DNA of 64,000 nucleotides, taken from Methanoregula sp. Its GTDB lineage: Archaea; Halobacteriota; Methanomicrobia; Methanomicrobiales; Methanospirillaceae. Below are positions 8,970 through 18,028 of this stretch, piece by piece. Position numbers and translations under genes: made by a program. Within the stretch, counting starts at the first letter, position 1. Each line of letters begins with the position of its first letter. The stretch covers positions 620,001 through 684,000 of the forward strand of contig CP112999.1 of the NCBI GenBank assembly GCA_026625165.1. The letters are read 5' to 3'. Below the pieces are notes generated by a model. That model saw nothing but the letters and a program-made list of their open reading frames with translations, did not search any database and was not told where the DNA came from.

Positions 8970-10172
8970 ATGAAGAGAAATATCAAAGTCGAAGCACTGA
9001 ACCAGATCCCGCTGGAGAAGCAGCAGGTTGAGGTTGTTGAACGGAAATGTCTCGGCCACCCCGACAGCATCGCCGACGGGATTGCAGAATCAATCAGCAG
9101 GGCGCTCTGCAGGGAATATCTCGAGGAATTCGGGGTAGTCCTCCACCACAACACCGACCAGGGTGAAGTGGTTGCCGGGGAGTCCAACCCGAAATTCGGT
9201 GGCGGTAAGGTGATCCGCCCGATCTTTATCCTGATCGACGGGCGTGCTACCAAGAAATTCAACAACGTATCGATCGCCGCAGACACGATTGCCGTGGAAG
9301 CGACACGGGATTACCTGCGCAGGCATTTCAAGAGCTTAAACCTTGAACGCGATGTCATCATGGACTGCCGGCTCGGCACCGGCTCAACGGATCTCCAGGA
9401 CGTATTCAAACTCTGCGAGGGAAAAGTGCCCCGGGCAAACGACACCTCGTTCGGTGTCGGACACGCGCCGTTCTCGGATGTTGAAAACATCGTCAAGGGG
9501 GTGAGCGATTTTATCGATGATAAACTGCGGGTGAAATATCCTGCAATCGGGCAGGACATCAAGATCATGGGTCTGCGGGACAATGACACCATCACGCTCA
9601 CCGTTGCCTGTGCCGTGGTCGACAAATACTGCGCAGATATCGGGCAATACAAGGAATACATGGCGCTCCTCAAAAAAGAGATCGGAAGGATCGCCCAGAA
9701 GCAGACCAGACGCAAAGTCGTCGTCCATATGAATACAGGCGATGATATCAAAAACGGGAGCATATACCTGACCGTGACCGGGACATCCGCCGAGATGGGT
9801 GATGACGGCTCTGTCGGGCGCGGCAACCGGTGCAACGGGCTGATCACGCCGAATCGGCCCATGAGCATGGAAGCGACGAGCGGGAAGAACCCGATCAACC
9901 ATATCGGCAAGATCTACAACCTCCTCTCGACCCAGATCGCGAACGACTGCGTTGCGAAAGTGGAAGGAATTGAGGAGATGTATATCCGCCTCCTCTCCCA
10001 GATCGGCCAGCCTATCGACCGGCCGCTGGTGGCAAGTGTACAGGTGCTGCCGCAGCCGGGTGTCAGGATGCAGGCTATCAAGGGGGAGATCGAGGGCATT
10101 GTCGACTGCTGGCTTGAGAACGTGACCGATGTAACCGAGAAGGTAATCCGCGGTGAGCTCAAGACTTTCTGA
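8970..10172 (+). CDS. mat: S-adenosylmethionine synthetase, archaeal type
   Basis: The 400-residue product belongs to the archaeal methionine adenosyltransferase family, which is distinct in sequence from bacterial MetK. It makes S-adenosylmethionine from methionine and ATP. Recognisable segments are ERKCLGHPDSIADG near residue 25, HHNTDQGEVVAGES near 52, GTGSTDLQ near 139 and GDDGSVGRGNR near 272. The ATG at 8970 follows GAGGAATCAG, a well-placed ribosome site. The gene is monocistronic by appearance: a hairpin follows the stop. Confidence 0.95.
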   Translation: MKRNIKVEALNQIPLEKQQVEVVERKCLGHPDSIADGIAESISRALCREYLEEFGVVLHHNTDQGEVVAGESNPKFGGGKVIRPIFILIDGRATKKFNNVSIAADTIAVEATRDYLRRHFKSLNLERDVIMDCRLGTGSTDLQDVFKLCEGKVPRANDTSFGVGHAPFSDVENIVKGVSDFIDDKLRVKYPAIGQDIKIMGLRDNDTITLTVACAVVDKYCADIGQYKEYMALLKKEIGRIAQKQTRRKVVVHMNTGDDIKNGSIYLTVTGTSAEMGDDGSVGRGNRCNGLITPNRPMSMEATSGKNPINHIGKIYNLLSTQIANDCVAKVEGIEEMYIRLLSQIGQPIDRPLVASVQVLPQPGVRMQAIKGEIEGIVDCWLENVTDVTEKVIRGELKTF

Positions 10173-10187
10173 TAAATCACAAAAAAA

Positions 10188-10209
10188 AGCCGGTACAAAA
10201 AAACCGGCT
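10188..10209 (+). terminator. hairpin after mat
   Basis: AGCCGGT at 10188-10194 pairs perfectly with ACCGGCT at 10203-10209 across an A-rich 8-base loop. It starts 15 bases after the mat stop and lies between mat and hisG. No T-run follows on the plus strand, so termination strength is uncertain. Its presence argues against the long hisG start at 10153, which would translate through it. Confidence 0.4.
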
Positions 10210-10236
10210 CGTCAGGGTCCGCCCCCTTTTTCCCCC

Positions 10237-11097
10237 ATGGTCCGGCTTGCGATACCTAACAAGGGGAGGATTGCAGGGCCTATCATGGACCTTATGGAAA
10301 AAAGCGGGCTCCACCTCCCTGAAGCCGGGAGCGAGCGCCGCCTGATCACAAAGACCCTCGACCCCCATGTCGAGATCCTGTTTGCCCGCCCTGTCGATAT
10401 CCCTGAATATGTCGCCACAGGAGCGGCCGATCTGGGGATCACCGGCCGTGACATGGTGCTGGAGCGGGGTTCTGATGTAAGGGATCTCCTTGACCTCCAG
10501 ATCGGCAGGGCGAAACTTGTCCTTGCTGCGCGGGAGGACTCCGGCATCAGTACGGCACGGGACCTTGAAGGCGCCAAGGTTGCCACGGAATTTCCCGTGA
10601 TAACAAAAGATTTTTTCAAAAAACTCGGGGTTTCGGTGAATATCGTCCTTGTAGGGGGGGCCTGCGAGGCAACACCCCATCTGGGCATCGCCGATGCGAT
10701 TGTCGATCTTTCCAGTTCAGGGACAACGTTAAAGACCAACCGGCTCCGGGTCATCGCCGATGTCCTTGAGACCAGCACGCACCTCATTGCAAACAAGAAC
10801 TCCATCAGGGCAAAAAGCGAGAAGATCGATGAGATCATGCTTGCCCTTGAGAGTGTTGTGCGGGCACGCGGGCAGTGCTACCTGATGATGAACGTGAAGC
10901 GCTCCTCGCTTGACACGGTGAAAAGCGTGCTGCCCGGCCTTTCCGGCCCGACGGTCATGGACGTTGCATCGACTGAAGACCTCGTTGCTGTGCATGCGGT
11001 CGTCAGCGAAGAACGGGTCTATGCGCTCATCAACGCGCTCCGCCGTGCCGGTGCAAAGGATATCCTCGTCATGTCGATCCAACGGATGATCCGCTGA
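10237..11097 (+). CDS. hisG: ATP phosphoribosyltransferase, long form
   Basis: This enzyme commits ATP and PRPP to histidine synthesis. The 286-residue length, with a C-terminal ACT-like regulatory domain (from about residue 215), marks the long, HisZ-independent form. The N-terminus [12 protein letters not shown] is the family start, so the ATG at 10237 is preferred over the in-frame ATG at 10153, which lies inside mat and precedes a hairpin. [10 protein letters not shown] near residue 65 and the PRPP loop region [10 protein letters not shown] near 158 are visible. No clear Shine-Dalgarno precedes it. hisA and hisB follow closely. Confidence 0.93.
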   Translation: MVRLAIPNKGRIAGPIMDLMEKSGLHLPEAGSERRLITKTLDPHVEILFARPVDIPEYVATGAADLGITGRDMVLERGSDVRDLLDLQIGRAKLVLAAREDSGISTARDLEGAKVATEFPVITKDFFKKLGVSVNIVLVGGACEATPHLGIADAIVDLSSSGTTLKTNRLRVIADVLETSTHLIANKNSIRAKSEKIDEIMLALESVVRARGQCYLMMNVKRSSLDTVKSVLPGLSGPTVMDVASTEDLVAVHAVVSEERVYALINALRRAGAKDILVMSIQRMIR

Positions 11098-11102
11098 ACA
11101 TT

Positions 11103-11813
11103 ATGAAAATATTGCCTGCAGTTGATATTCTGGATGGGCAGTGCGTCCAGCTGGTGCAGGGCAGGCGCGAGACTGCGACGGGTTACGGTGACCCGCTCCG
11201 CTGCGCCGGCCGATGGATTGAAGAAGGGGCGGAAGCGCTCCATGTGGTCAACCTTGACGGTGCGTTTGGCACCGCAACAAAAAATGCCGGCCTGATCCGC
11301 GACCTCATCAAAAAGACCGGGGTTGAGATCGAGCTCGGCGGCGGGATCCGGTCAGTGCAGGATGGGGCAGGCTGGCTTTCGACCGGTGTCTCCCGGATCA
11401 TCATCTCCACCCTTGCCACGCAAAAACCGGAGAGTATCCGGCAGCTTGCCGACGAGTTCGGGAGCGACAGGATCATGGCAGGAGTAGATGCAAAAGGGGG
11501 TCAGATCGCAGTTGAAGGCTGGCAGAAGACCGCCGGTGACGTTCTTCTCTGGGCGGGACTCTTCGAATCGCTGGGTGCCGGATCGTTCCTTTACACCAAT
11601 GTGGACGTGGAAGGGCTCCAGCAGGGTGTCAGGCTCGGGCCGGTCAGGGACCTGATCAAAAGGACAAAACTTCCCGTTGTCGTCGCCGGGGGGGTTTCAA
11701 CACCGCAGGACGTTGCCGGGCTCCGGGATGCCGGTGCCTGGGGGGCGGTGCTGGGCTCGGCACTCTACAGCAACAGGATCACGTTAAAAGCGGCTATGGA
11801 GGTTTGCAGATGA
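11103..11813 (+). CDS. hisA: phosphoribosylformimino-5-aminoimidazole carboxamide ribotide isomerase
   Basis: This (beta/alpha)8 isomerase of histidine synthesis has 236 residues. It begins with [19 protein letters not shown], where Asp8 is the catalytic base, and has the mirror half-barrel phosphate motifs ELGGGIRS near residue 77 and [10 protein letters not shown] near 195. It starts five bases after the hisG stop and overlaps hisB by four bases, so the three his genes form an operon. Confidence 0.95.
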   Translation: MKILPAVDILDGQCVQLVQGRRETATGYGDPLRCAGRWIEEGAEALHVVNLDGAFGTATKNAGLIRDLIKKTGVEIELGGGIRSVQDGAGWLSTGVSRIIISTLATQKPESIRQLADEFGSDRIMAGVDAKGGQIAVEGWQKTAGDVLLWAGLFESLGAGSFLYTNVDVEGLQQGVRLGPVRDLIKRTKLPVVVAGGVSTPQDVAGLRDAGAWGAVLGSALYSNRITLKAAMEVCR

Positions 11814-12388
11814 GGAAGGTAGAACTGAACCGATCGACAAAGGAAACGAAAATTATCGTAAAATTCACCATTGATGGCACAGGAAAAGGGAGCATAAAGA
11901 CGGGCATCCCGTTCTTTGACCACATGCTCCATGCGATGGCAAAGCATGGCGGGTTTGACCTTGCGTGCACGGTGAAAGGCGATCTGAACGTCGACTGCCA
12001 CCACACGGTGGAAGACACCGGCATCGTCATTGGCGATGCGATAAAACAGGCAATTGGCGACGGAAAAGGGATCCGGCGGTTTGCCCACGCGATCATCCCG
12101 ATGGATGAATCGATCGCGCAGGTGGCGCTGGACTGCGGGGGCCGGGGATACCTTGTGTACGATGGTGAGTTTAACGGCGCATCAGTCGGCGGCATCCAGA
12201 GCGACATCTTCGAGCATTTCTTCTACACCCTCTGCACAAAGGCCGGCATCACCGCCCACATCACGTTCTCCGGGAGAAACGACCACCACCAGTGCGAGGC
12301 GGTCTTCAAGGCGTTCGGGATTGCTTTAGCCCAAGCGGTTGCATTAACCGGAAAGAAGGGAGTACCGAGCACGAAGGGAAGACTGTAA
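11810..12388 (+). CDS. hisB: imidazoleglycerol-phosphate dehydratase
   Basis: The 192-residue dehydratase has its metal-binding motifs DHMLHAM near residue 40 and HHTVEDTG near 64, and the mirrored C-terminal set DHHQCEA near residue 160. It is the stand-alone archaeal form without a phosphatase domain. The ATG at 11810 is chosen because it overlaps the hisA stop and follows a perfect GGAGG at 11798-11802 with seven-base spacing; the TTG at 11804 is less likely. Confidence 0.95.
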   Translation: MRKVELNRSTKETKIIVKFTIDGTGKGSIKTGIPFFDHMLHAMAKHGGFDLACTVKGDLNVDCHHTVEDTGIVIGDAIKQAIGDGKGIRRFAHAIIPMDESIAQVALDCGGRGYLVYDGEFNGASVGGIQSDIFEHFFYTLCTKAGITAHITFSGRNDHHQCEAVFKAFGIALAQAVALTGKKGVPSTKGRL

Positions 12389-12396
12389 GTCAATTC

Positions 12397-12405
12397 TTTT
12401 TTTTT
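12397..12405 (+). terminator. T9 terminator after hisGAB
   Basis: Nine consecutive T residues begin nine bases after the hisB stop, a classic archaeal oligo-T terminator. The following 208 bases to the next gene hold no convincing coding frame. Confidence 0.55.
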
Positions 12406-12613
12406 CTGTGCCAGATATTGTTTCATCAGATTCGGGTGTCCCCTGTGGGGAGGAACCGTATCTGGATCATATGTAATCCTCAACACCCCCTCATGTGGGC
12501 TATGAAAGAGTTTCTCATCAGGGTATTCTGAAAGCAGGTATCTCCGGTTCATATCCGGCAGTACAAAAACATTCATGATACAGTACTTTACAGATACTGA
12601 TTTGTGACCGGAG

Positions 12614-13243
12614 ATGATTGAACCCGGAAGTGATTGTATCCGGCTTGCCAAGGAACAGATCAGCCCGGCATCTGTCCTGCTGGCCCGGGCTTTTTTCAAT
12701 GATCCGAAGCTGACTCACCTGATCCCGGATCCGAAAGAACGGGCGGTACGGGCACAATACCTTTTTGAATTTGAACTGATGTACGGCATGATCTATGGCG
12801 ATGTAATTGCAACGTCAAAGAACATGGAAGGTGTCGCGGTCTGGATCCCATCCCAAAAGTCTGAGATCACATTCTGGCGGGCATTTCGCTCTGGCGGGTT
12901 CAGGTTACAAAAACAGCTGGGAACGGAGATCATGGATCGGCTGATGTCTTTTTCTTCTATGGTAGATTCCCTGCACAACAGGCATGTTCCGGGCAACCAT
13001 TCCTATCTCTTTTTCATCGGGGTCGACCCGTCGTTTCAAGGGAGAGGATATGCCGGCCGGCTTGTCAGACCGGTGCTGGCACAGCTTGATAAGAAGAAGA
13101 TGTCCTGTTATCTGAATACCCAGGAACGGAAAAACATCAGCCTGTACGAACATTTCGGGTTCCAGGTAATCGATCAGGTTCCGATGCCCGGCACTGATAT
13201 CATCTATACGGGTATGATACGACCACCCGGGGAAACAGCCTGA
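12614..13243 (+). CDS. GNAT-family N-acetyltransferase
   Basis: The 209-residue protein has the GNAT fold. The acetyl-CoA pyrophosphate loop is seen as VDPSFQGRGYAGRL near residue 138, followed by the LNTQERKNISLYEHFGF strand-helix that ends the fold. The N-terminal half resembles acetyltransferases of the puromycin/aminoglycoside-like group, but the substrate cannot be named. The gene stands alone between the his operon and the histone gene. Confidence 0.85.
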   Translation: MIEPGSDCIRLAKEQISPASVLLARAFFNDPKLTHLIPDPKERAVRAQYLFEFELMYGMIYGDVIATSKNMEGVAVWIPSQKSEITFWRAFRSGGFRLQKQLGTEIMDRLMSFSSMVDSLHNRHVPGNHSYLFFIGVDPSFQGRGYAGRLVRPVLAQLDKKKMSCYLNTQERKNISLYEHFGFQVIDQVPMPGTDIIYTGMIRPPGETA

Positions 13244-13320
13244 ATCGTTCCCGGTGGAAAAAATACCATCTGGACAGTAACGGTTGACCAGATCGCAATA
13301 GGGGGAAAAAAGAGTTGATT

Positions 13321-13524
13321 TTATGACTTTGCTGCAAGATCAACGTCTTCTTTCTTGATCGTCTTTCTGCCGGCGTGTTCTGCCAGCTTGTTGGACTCCT
13401 TGGTCAGCTGGGCGATGTATTTCTCTGCCTTCACGACAAGGGCCTCTGCCGCGTCGCTGCCGACCCTCTCTGCTCCGTTCTTCTTTGCAATCCTTACAAC
13501 TGCGGCGATGGGTAAATCTGCCAT
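13321..13524 (-). CDS. archaeal histone
   Basis: The 67-residue protein is a single histone fold without tails. It begins MADLPIAAVVRIAKKNGAER and ends with HAGRKTIKKEDVDLAAKS, covering the three helices and the conserved KKED loop. It would dimerise and wrap DNA in nucleosome-like particles. The ATG at 13524 follows GAGGT and a strong TATA box; the in-frame starts farther upstream would read through the promoter. A histone-deacetylase-family gene lies 6.6 kb away. Confidence 0.96.
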   Translation of the reverse strand: MADLPIAAVVRIAKKNGAERVGSDAAEALVVKAEKYIAQLTKESNKLAEHAGRKTIKKEDVDLAAKS

Positions 13525-13556
13525 GTTTCGTACCTCAAAAAATAAGTATATCGATA

Positions 13557-13564
13557 TATATAAA
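13557..13564 (-). promoter_or_regulatory. TATA box of the histone gene
   Basis: The minus strand reads TTTATATA within a longer AT run, 33-40 bases before the histone ATG. Initiation about 25 bases downstream would leave a leader of roughly ten bases carrying the GAGGT site. This is one of the strongest TATA matches in the window, as expected for an abundant protein. Confidence 0.6.
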
Positions 13565-13720
13565 TACTTTCTGTAAAAAAGGCTCAATTTATCCTCCAAT
13601 GGAGCATCGGAAGGCATGCTGCAACGGTATGCGAAATCGAGCGGCAGAATTTCGCAGAATATTTTTAATTCCGATTAAATAGGACAATTCTTGAAAATAA
13701 AGATTTAAACCGGTTTTAAT

Positions 13721-14476
13721 TTAATCCAGCAAAGATGCTGCAAGCAATAGCGCATTGGTGTAATCCGGTGAGGCGCGCGAAGTATCCACGAATATTTTAT
13801 CGATATTTAGCACAGGCGCGCCATGTCCGTGCCCGTCCCCGAGAAATATGAGTGTCCTGAAGATTAAATTGCCGGAAATGCCATCCGGTGCGATAATTAT
13901 CCCGCACTCTTCAATCGCGTCCTCGATTAGGATCTCGTAGTGGCGGGCGCCGCTTAGCCGGGCGACCAGTTCTGCGTCAGCCATGCTTGCATCGACCTGC
14001 GGGTGCCTGCCGACATCCCCGAACCTACCGCCGGATAGTACCCCGACGTCCTGAGATAGGCCGAAACGCCCGGCAATATCTTTGCCTTTTTTTATCAGTA
14101 CAAGCTTCTCCTGCACCGTCCATCCCTCGTCCACACCGACCGGGGCAAGCAGGAACTTTTTGCCCGTGGCTGTCTCCAGGAGGGCAATGCGCTCGAGATG
14201 GTCGGTACCGGTCTTAAGTTTCAGTGCCCTGAGGGTGGCGTTTGACGGAAGCGTACCCCTGACAGCTGCATCGATTGTGCCTGCCATCAGGTCAGCGACC
14301 AGCGCCTCTTCCGGTTCCCCGCACTCAGCGATCGTTACAGGGCCCGCAGCCAATGTTTTGGGGTCAACCGTGGACGGCTGGCAGTAGCAGATGACGCGAA
14401 TCCTGCCGGCAACGGCCTGTGCACTCGCGATCACTTTTCCTGCGTCGTCACCGATCCCGATACCGATACGTTTCAT
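13721..14476 (-). CDS. methanogenesis marker protein 4 (MtxX-like)
   Basis: The 251-residue protein matches the methanogen-specific marker 4 family, formerly called MtxX, which is distantly related to phosphate acyltransferases. Seen segments include [11 protein letters not shown] at the start, [11 protein letters not shown] near residue 95, and [12 protein letters not shown] near residue 148. Family members occur only in methanogens; the reaction is not established. The ATG at 14476 is preferred because it overlaps the upstream stop by four bases (ATGA); the ATG at 14488 is an alternative. It is coupled to marker protein 2. Confidence 0.85.
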   Translation of the reverse strand: MKRIGIGIGDDAGKVIASAQAVAGRIRVICYCQPSTVDPKTLAAGPVTIAECGEPEEALVADLMAGTIDAAVRGTLPSNATLRALKLKTGTDHLERIALLETATGKKFLLAPVGVDEGWTVQEKLVLIKKGKDIAGRFGLSQDVGVLSGGRFGDVGRHPQVDASMADAELVARLSGARHYEILIEDAIEECGIIIAPDGISGNLIFRTLIFLGDGHGHGAPVLNIDKIFVDTSRASPDYTNALLLAASLLD

Positions 14477-15489
14477 TTCAGGTGACATGGGAGGTCTTCT
14501 GAGAACAGGTGCATGATGCCATTTTTTATAAAGTCAAATACCTGGGTCTCGTCACCCTGGTAGCAGATCCGGAGTGTTTTTGTCGTGTCTACAGTCCCGA
14601 TCGCCTTTGCATCCATGCCGACCGATGCAAACCGCCGGATGAGTTCGGGCAGGTCCTTCTCTTTTGCTGTCAGCACAAAACCCATACCGGGATACATCCT
14701 GACCCACTGTTCAAATGTCATGTTGTTTGCAGCAAGGTCAGGCTTCGGGATACGCCCGAGGTCAACACTTGCCCCCTTCCCGCTCACTTCAAGCAGCATC
14801 CCGAGAGTGCCGATGAGGCCGGGGTTGCTGATGTCCTTTCCGGCAGTCACGAGGTGGTCTCTGCCGATCTGCTCGAGCAGGGCGATCTGTGCCCTGACCA
14901 CTCCCGCAGGTTTCATGGTGACCGAATCCCAGTTGAGCAGGCACGATGGGTGAACCCTGCCAGAAAGGTCGATTGCCATCACTACGAGGTCCCCCTCTTC
15001 TGCTGTATGGCTGTAGATGACCGAGTCAAGCCGTGCACACCCTAGGATCGAGACGTCGATCACGCTGTTGGGCGCATCCGGGTGCAGGTGCCCGCCGACG
15101 ATAGGAACCCCGAACTGGAGCGACGCGTCGTGCATCCCTTTTACCACCTGCTCGTGGATCGTGCTCTCTTTTGTGATAGAAAAGACATCTACCATCGCAA
15201 GCGGCCGGCCTCCCATGGCGGCGATGTCATGGATGTTGACCAGTACCGAGCAGTACCCTGCCCAGTAGGGGTCTGCCTCCATCAACCGGCTCCAGATGCC
15301 GTCAGCAGCGAGCAAGAGCGCCTCACCGTGGTGCTCGATCACGGCTGCATCCTCCCCAAACGATGCGATGACATGGGGAGCATCGATCTTTAAGGCGTTC
15401 ACCATCTCGCCGATGGCATGCTTCCTCCGGACACCTTCGTATTCCCTGACCACGTTCGCTATTATCTCGGTGGAGCAGCTCTTTTCCAC
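14473..15489 (-). CDS. methanogenesis marker protein 2 (AIR-synthase-like)
   Basis: This 338-residue protein belongs to the PurM/ThiL/HypE ATP-binding superfamily and specifically to methanogenesis marker 2. Visible segments are SFGEDAAVIEH near residue 43, NIHDIAAMGGRP near 85, and VGGHLHPD near 131. Such enzymes use ATP to activate a carbonyl or carboxyl group; the substrate is unknown. The start is GTG after GGTGAT. It heads a two-gene operon and diverges from rfcL across 94 bases that must hold both promoters. Confidence 0.87.
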   Translation of the reverse strand: MEKSCSTEIIANVVREYEGVRRKHAIGEMVNALKIDAPHVIASFGEDAAVIEHHGEALLLAADGIWSRLMEADPYWAGYCSVLVNIHDIAAMGGRPLAMVDVFSITKESTIHEQVVKGMHDASLQFGVPIVGGHLHPDAPNSVIDVSILGCARLDSVIYSHTAEEGDLVVMAIDLSGRVHPSCLLNWDSVTMKPAGVVRAQIALLEQIGRDHLVTAGKDISNPGLIGTLGMLLEVSGKGASVDLGRIPKPDLAANNMTFEQWVRMYPGMGFVLTAKEKDLPELIRRFASVGMDAKAIGTVDTTKTLRICYQGDETQVFDFIKNGIMHLFSEDLPCHLK

Positions 15490-15583
15490 GACATCACCTG
15501 CATACCCGGCATTTCAGGATTGCGTGTATGGTATTGGAGGCTCATCAGACATAATTTATTTGATATACGGTCAACGTGTTGGT

Positions 15584-16960
15584 ATGGACTGGGCTGAGAA
15601 ATACCGTCCCGTGCGCCTGGCAGACATTGTCGGCAACGCCAGCGCGGTCCAGCAGGTTGCACGGTGGGCACGGGACTGGACGCATAAGTCAAAACCGCTC
15701 CTGATCTACGGCAAGCCCGGTATCGGCAAGACATCGTGCGCCACCGCGCTCGCAAACGATATGGGCTGGGAAGTAACAGAGCTGAACGCAAGCGACCAGC
15801 GGACGGCTGCGGTTATCGAAAGAATTGCCGGGGGCGGGAGCACTACGGCAAGCCTGACCGGCGCAGCACGGAAACTTATCGTCCTTGACGAGGCAGACAA
15901 CCTGCAGGGGACTGCGGACCGGGGCGGAGCCCGCGCAATCGTCGAATGCATCAGGTCTGCCCGGCAGCCGATGATCCTGATCGCAAACGACCTCTACGGT
16001 ATCGCCCCTGAGATCCGGCTCCGGTGTGAACCGGTGCAGTTCAAAGCGCTCCCCGCCAGGTCAATCGCCCCCCATCTCAAGTATATCTGCGCCGCAGAAA
16101 AGGTCGAGTGTACGGACGCGGCAGTCCGGCAGATCGCGGAGAGCGCGGAAGGCGACATCAGGTCTTCTGTCAATATGCTCTATGCGGCTGCCATCGGGAG
16201 GCAGCGCCTTGATGACACGCATGTGCACACCTCGCAGAAAGACGAGCGGATCTCCATCTTCTCCCTCATCTCCGCCATGGGGTCAAAGACCTCGGACGAA
16301 GACCTGCTCCGGCTCTCCCGCGAAGTGGAGGACACACCCGAGACCATCGAGCAGTGGATCGAGGGCAATATCCACCTGCTGGTGGGCGATGCATCCTTGC
16401 AGGGAGCGTACCATTATCTTGCACGGGCAGACGAGTACCTCGGGTATACATACCGGCGCCAGTACCACATGCTCTGGCGGTATGCAAATGCCGTGATGCT
16501 GCTTGGGGTTGCTGATATGGCGGCAGGAAAGGGGGTTCATTCCCGGATCATGCCGCCGGCACGCTGGCATAAGATGGCGGGTGCAAAAAAGCAAAAGGCG
16601 ATCCGTTCGGCCCTGCTGAACAAAATTGCGGGGATGATGCAGGTCCCGCAGAATACGCTCCGTGAAGAATACCTTGGCATAATCTCGCAGCTTGTCGAGA
16701 ACGACCCCGCTGGGTTCACAAGGGCACTTTCGATGGACGCCGAATCGCTCAACTTTTTTTTAAATGACAAGGTACGATCATCAGAAATTGTAAAGAAAGT
16801 GGCACTTGAGATCCGGGAAGAGGAAAAACAGAAAGAAAAAGAATCCAAGGCAAAAAAGATCCCCCCGGCTGAACCTCCCGTGCCTGAAGAGCAACCCCCT
16901 GAGGCGCAGAAAAACTCTGAAAAGAAACCTCCCTCAGAGCACCAGGCTACCCTTTTTTAG
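15584..16960 (+). CDS. rfcL: replication factor C large subunit
   Basis: RfcL works with the small subunit to load the PCNA clamp on primed DNA. The 458-residue protein begins MDWAEKYRP, has Walker A GKPGIGKTS near residue 42, Walker B VLDEADN near 103, an AAA+ lid and a C-terminal collar domain. A Lys/Glu-rich tail ends in QATLF, a PCNA-interacting peptide. The ATG at 15584 matches the family start; the longer frame from 15296 would overlap marker protein 2. Its stop overlaps the convergent UPF0146 gene by four bases. Confidence 0.95.
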   Translation: MDWAEKYRPVRLADIVGNASAVQQVARWARDWTHKSKPLLIYGKPGIGKTSCATALANDMGWEVTELNASDQRTAAVIERIAGGGSTTASLTGAARKLIVLDEADNLQGTADRGGARAIVECIRSARQPMILIANDLYGIAPEIRLRCEPVQFKALPARSIAPHLKYICAAEKVECTDAAVRQIAESAEGDIRSSVNMLYAAAIGRQRLDDTHVHTSQKDERISIFSLISAMGSKTSDEDLLRLSREVEDTPETIEQWIEGNIHLLVGDASLQGAYHYLARADEYLGYTYRRQYHMLWRYANAVMLLGVADMAAGKGVHSRIMPPARWHKMAGAKKQKAIRSALLNKIAGMMQVPQNTLREEYLGIISQLVENDPAGFTRALSMDAESLNFFLNDKVRSSEIVKKVALEIREEEKQKEKESKAKKIPPAEPPVPEEQPPEAQKNSEKKPPSEHQATLF

Positions 16961-17364
16961 GGAATCCGGCGTGCGTGATACAGGTGGAGCAGCACACCGC
17001 AGTCCACCGTATCCCCGCCATTGCCATAGAGTTCAAATCCGAGGTGATACACGAGGAGATCAGCGTTGACGCGCTCTGCAAGTGCGATCATGGGCGGTAC
17101 CATCTCGATTGCCGGCCGGATCGCATAGATGACCTCTGCGCCCGCGTAGATCCCGGTGTCGGGCTCAAAGATGTCATCTGCAATAATTTCGAGGTCATGG
17201 TCTGGCACTATTTTTTTTATATCCGTGCACCGGATGACCTTATTGGCTCCGGCAATGATTCTTGCTGCGGTTGTATTCTGCCCGATCCCGACCTCTACTG
17301 CGGAGTTGTAATGCGCGGCGATATATGCCCCTACGCACTTCTCAATATGTTTATGCTCGCCCAT
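16957..17364 (-). CDS. UPF0146 family protein
   Basis: The 135-residue protein is a small Rossmann-like domain conserved in methanogens. It has CVGAYIAAHY followed by AVEVGIGQNTTAA near residue 20, which resembles the SAM-binding glycine loop of methyltransferases, then IADDIFEP near 58. The function is unknown. The ATG at 17364 matches the usual family start (EHKHIEKCVG); an in-frame ATG at 17394 would overlap the divergent archaemetzincin gene. Confidence 0.85.
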   Translation of the reverse strand: MGEHKHIEKCVGAYIAAHYNSAVEVGIGQNTTAARIIAGANKVIRCTDIKKIVPDHDLEIIADDIFEPDTGIYAGAEVIYAIRPAIEMVPPMIALAERVNADLLVYHLGFELYGNGGDTVDCGVLLHLYHARRIP

Positions 17365-17382
17365 TTTAAACAAATTATAGCG

Positions 17383-17928
17383 ATGCATATCCATATTTTT
17401 TGGGATTTGGCTGCGCCGGCGGGGTTACAGGTGCCGGTGGGACGCACAATATCTGCCGTGCTCGGGGTGGAATCAGGCATCACCGAGAACCCCGTGCGCA
17501 TGATGGGCTATGACCATGCGCGAAAGCAGGTCAATGCCCGGGTGCTGCTTGACAGTGTTCAGGCATACAAGCACCGGCATAAAATTTCCGATCCTGTGCT
17601 CCTCGTCGTGTCCCAGGACCTCTTCCGGGACGGGCACCGGTTCGTGTTCGGGCTGGCCCGGGAACCAGTCGGCGCAGCGGTGGTATCATGTGCCCGGCTC
17701 GGGAATGAATTTTACGGGAAGCCGGCACACGACGATGACCTGATCGACCGGCTTTCCAAGGAAGGGGCGCACGAGCTGGGGCACCTGCTCGGCCTTAACC
17801 ACTGCGCCGTGCCGGAATGCATCATGTTCCTGCCCAACTCGCTTGACGAACTTGACTGCAAGAAAAAGATGTTCTGTGATGCCTGCAGCCAGGAGCTGGA
17901 GAACCGGAAACAGGCATTACCCGGGTAA
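17383..17928 (+). CDS. amzA: archaemetzincin, zinc metalloprotease
   Basis: The 181-residue protein carries the archaemetzincin signature HELGHLLGLNHC near residue 128, a metzincin zinc site with the extra cysteine, followed by CIMF and the CDAC pair that binds a second zinc. It is a cytoplasmic metallopeptidase with unknown substrate. It diverges from UPF0146 with only 18 bases between start codons, so promoters overlap the coding starts and at least one transcript is probably leaderless. Confidence 0.94.
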   Translation: MHIHIFWDLAAPAGLQVPVGRTISAVLGVESGITENPVRMMGYDHARKQVNARVLLDSVQAYKHRHKISDPVLLVVSQDLFRDGHRFVFGLAREPVGAAVVSCARLGNEFYGKPAHDDDLIDRLSKEGAHELGHLLGLNHCAVPECIMFLPNSLDELDCKKKMFCDACSQELENRKQALPG

Positions 17929-18028
17929 CACAGCGGTAACGTTTTTAAAATAGTAATCCTGCCATTGTCCCGGTAATGGGACAGGAATTCACTTTTTTGA
18001 TTGAACAATCGGATTAATTAAAAAAAAA

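Noticed and set aside
10153-10236. Longer hisG start at 10153
   Set aside because: It would overlap mat and translate a hairpin, and it adds a Lys/Pro-rich extension absent from the family.
12223-12699. Minus-strand frame spanning the hisB end and the gap before the acetyltransferase gene
   Set aside because: The part inside hisB is plain antisense, and the part in the gap (VFVLPDMNRRYLLSEYPDEK) has no recognised relative or ribosome site.
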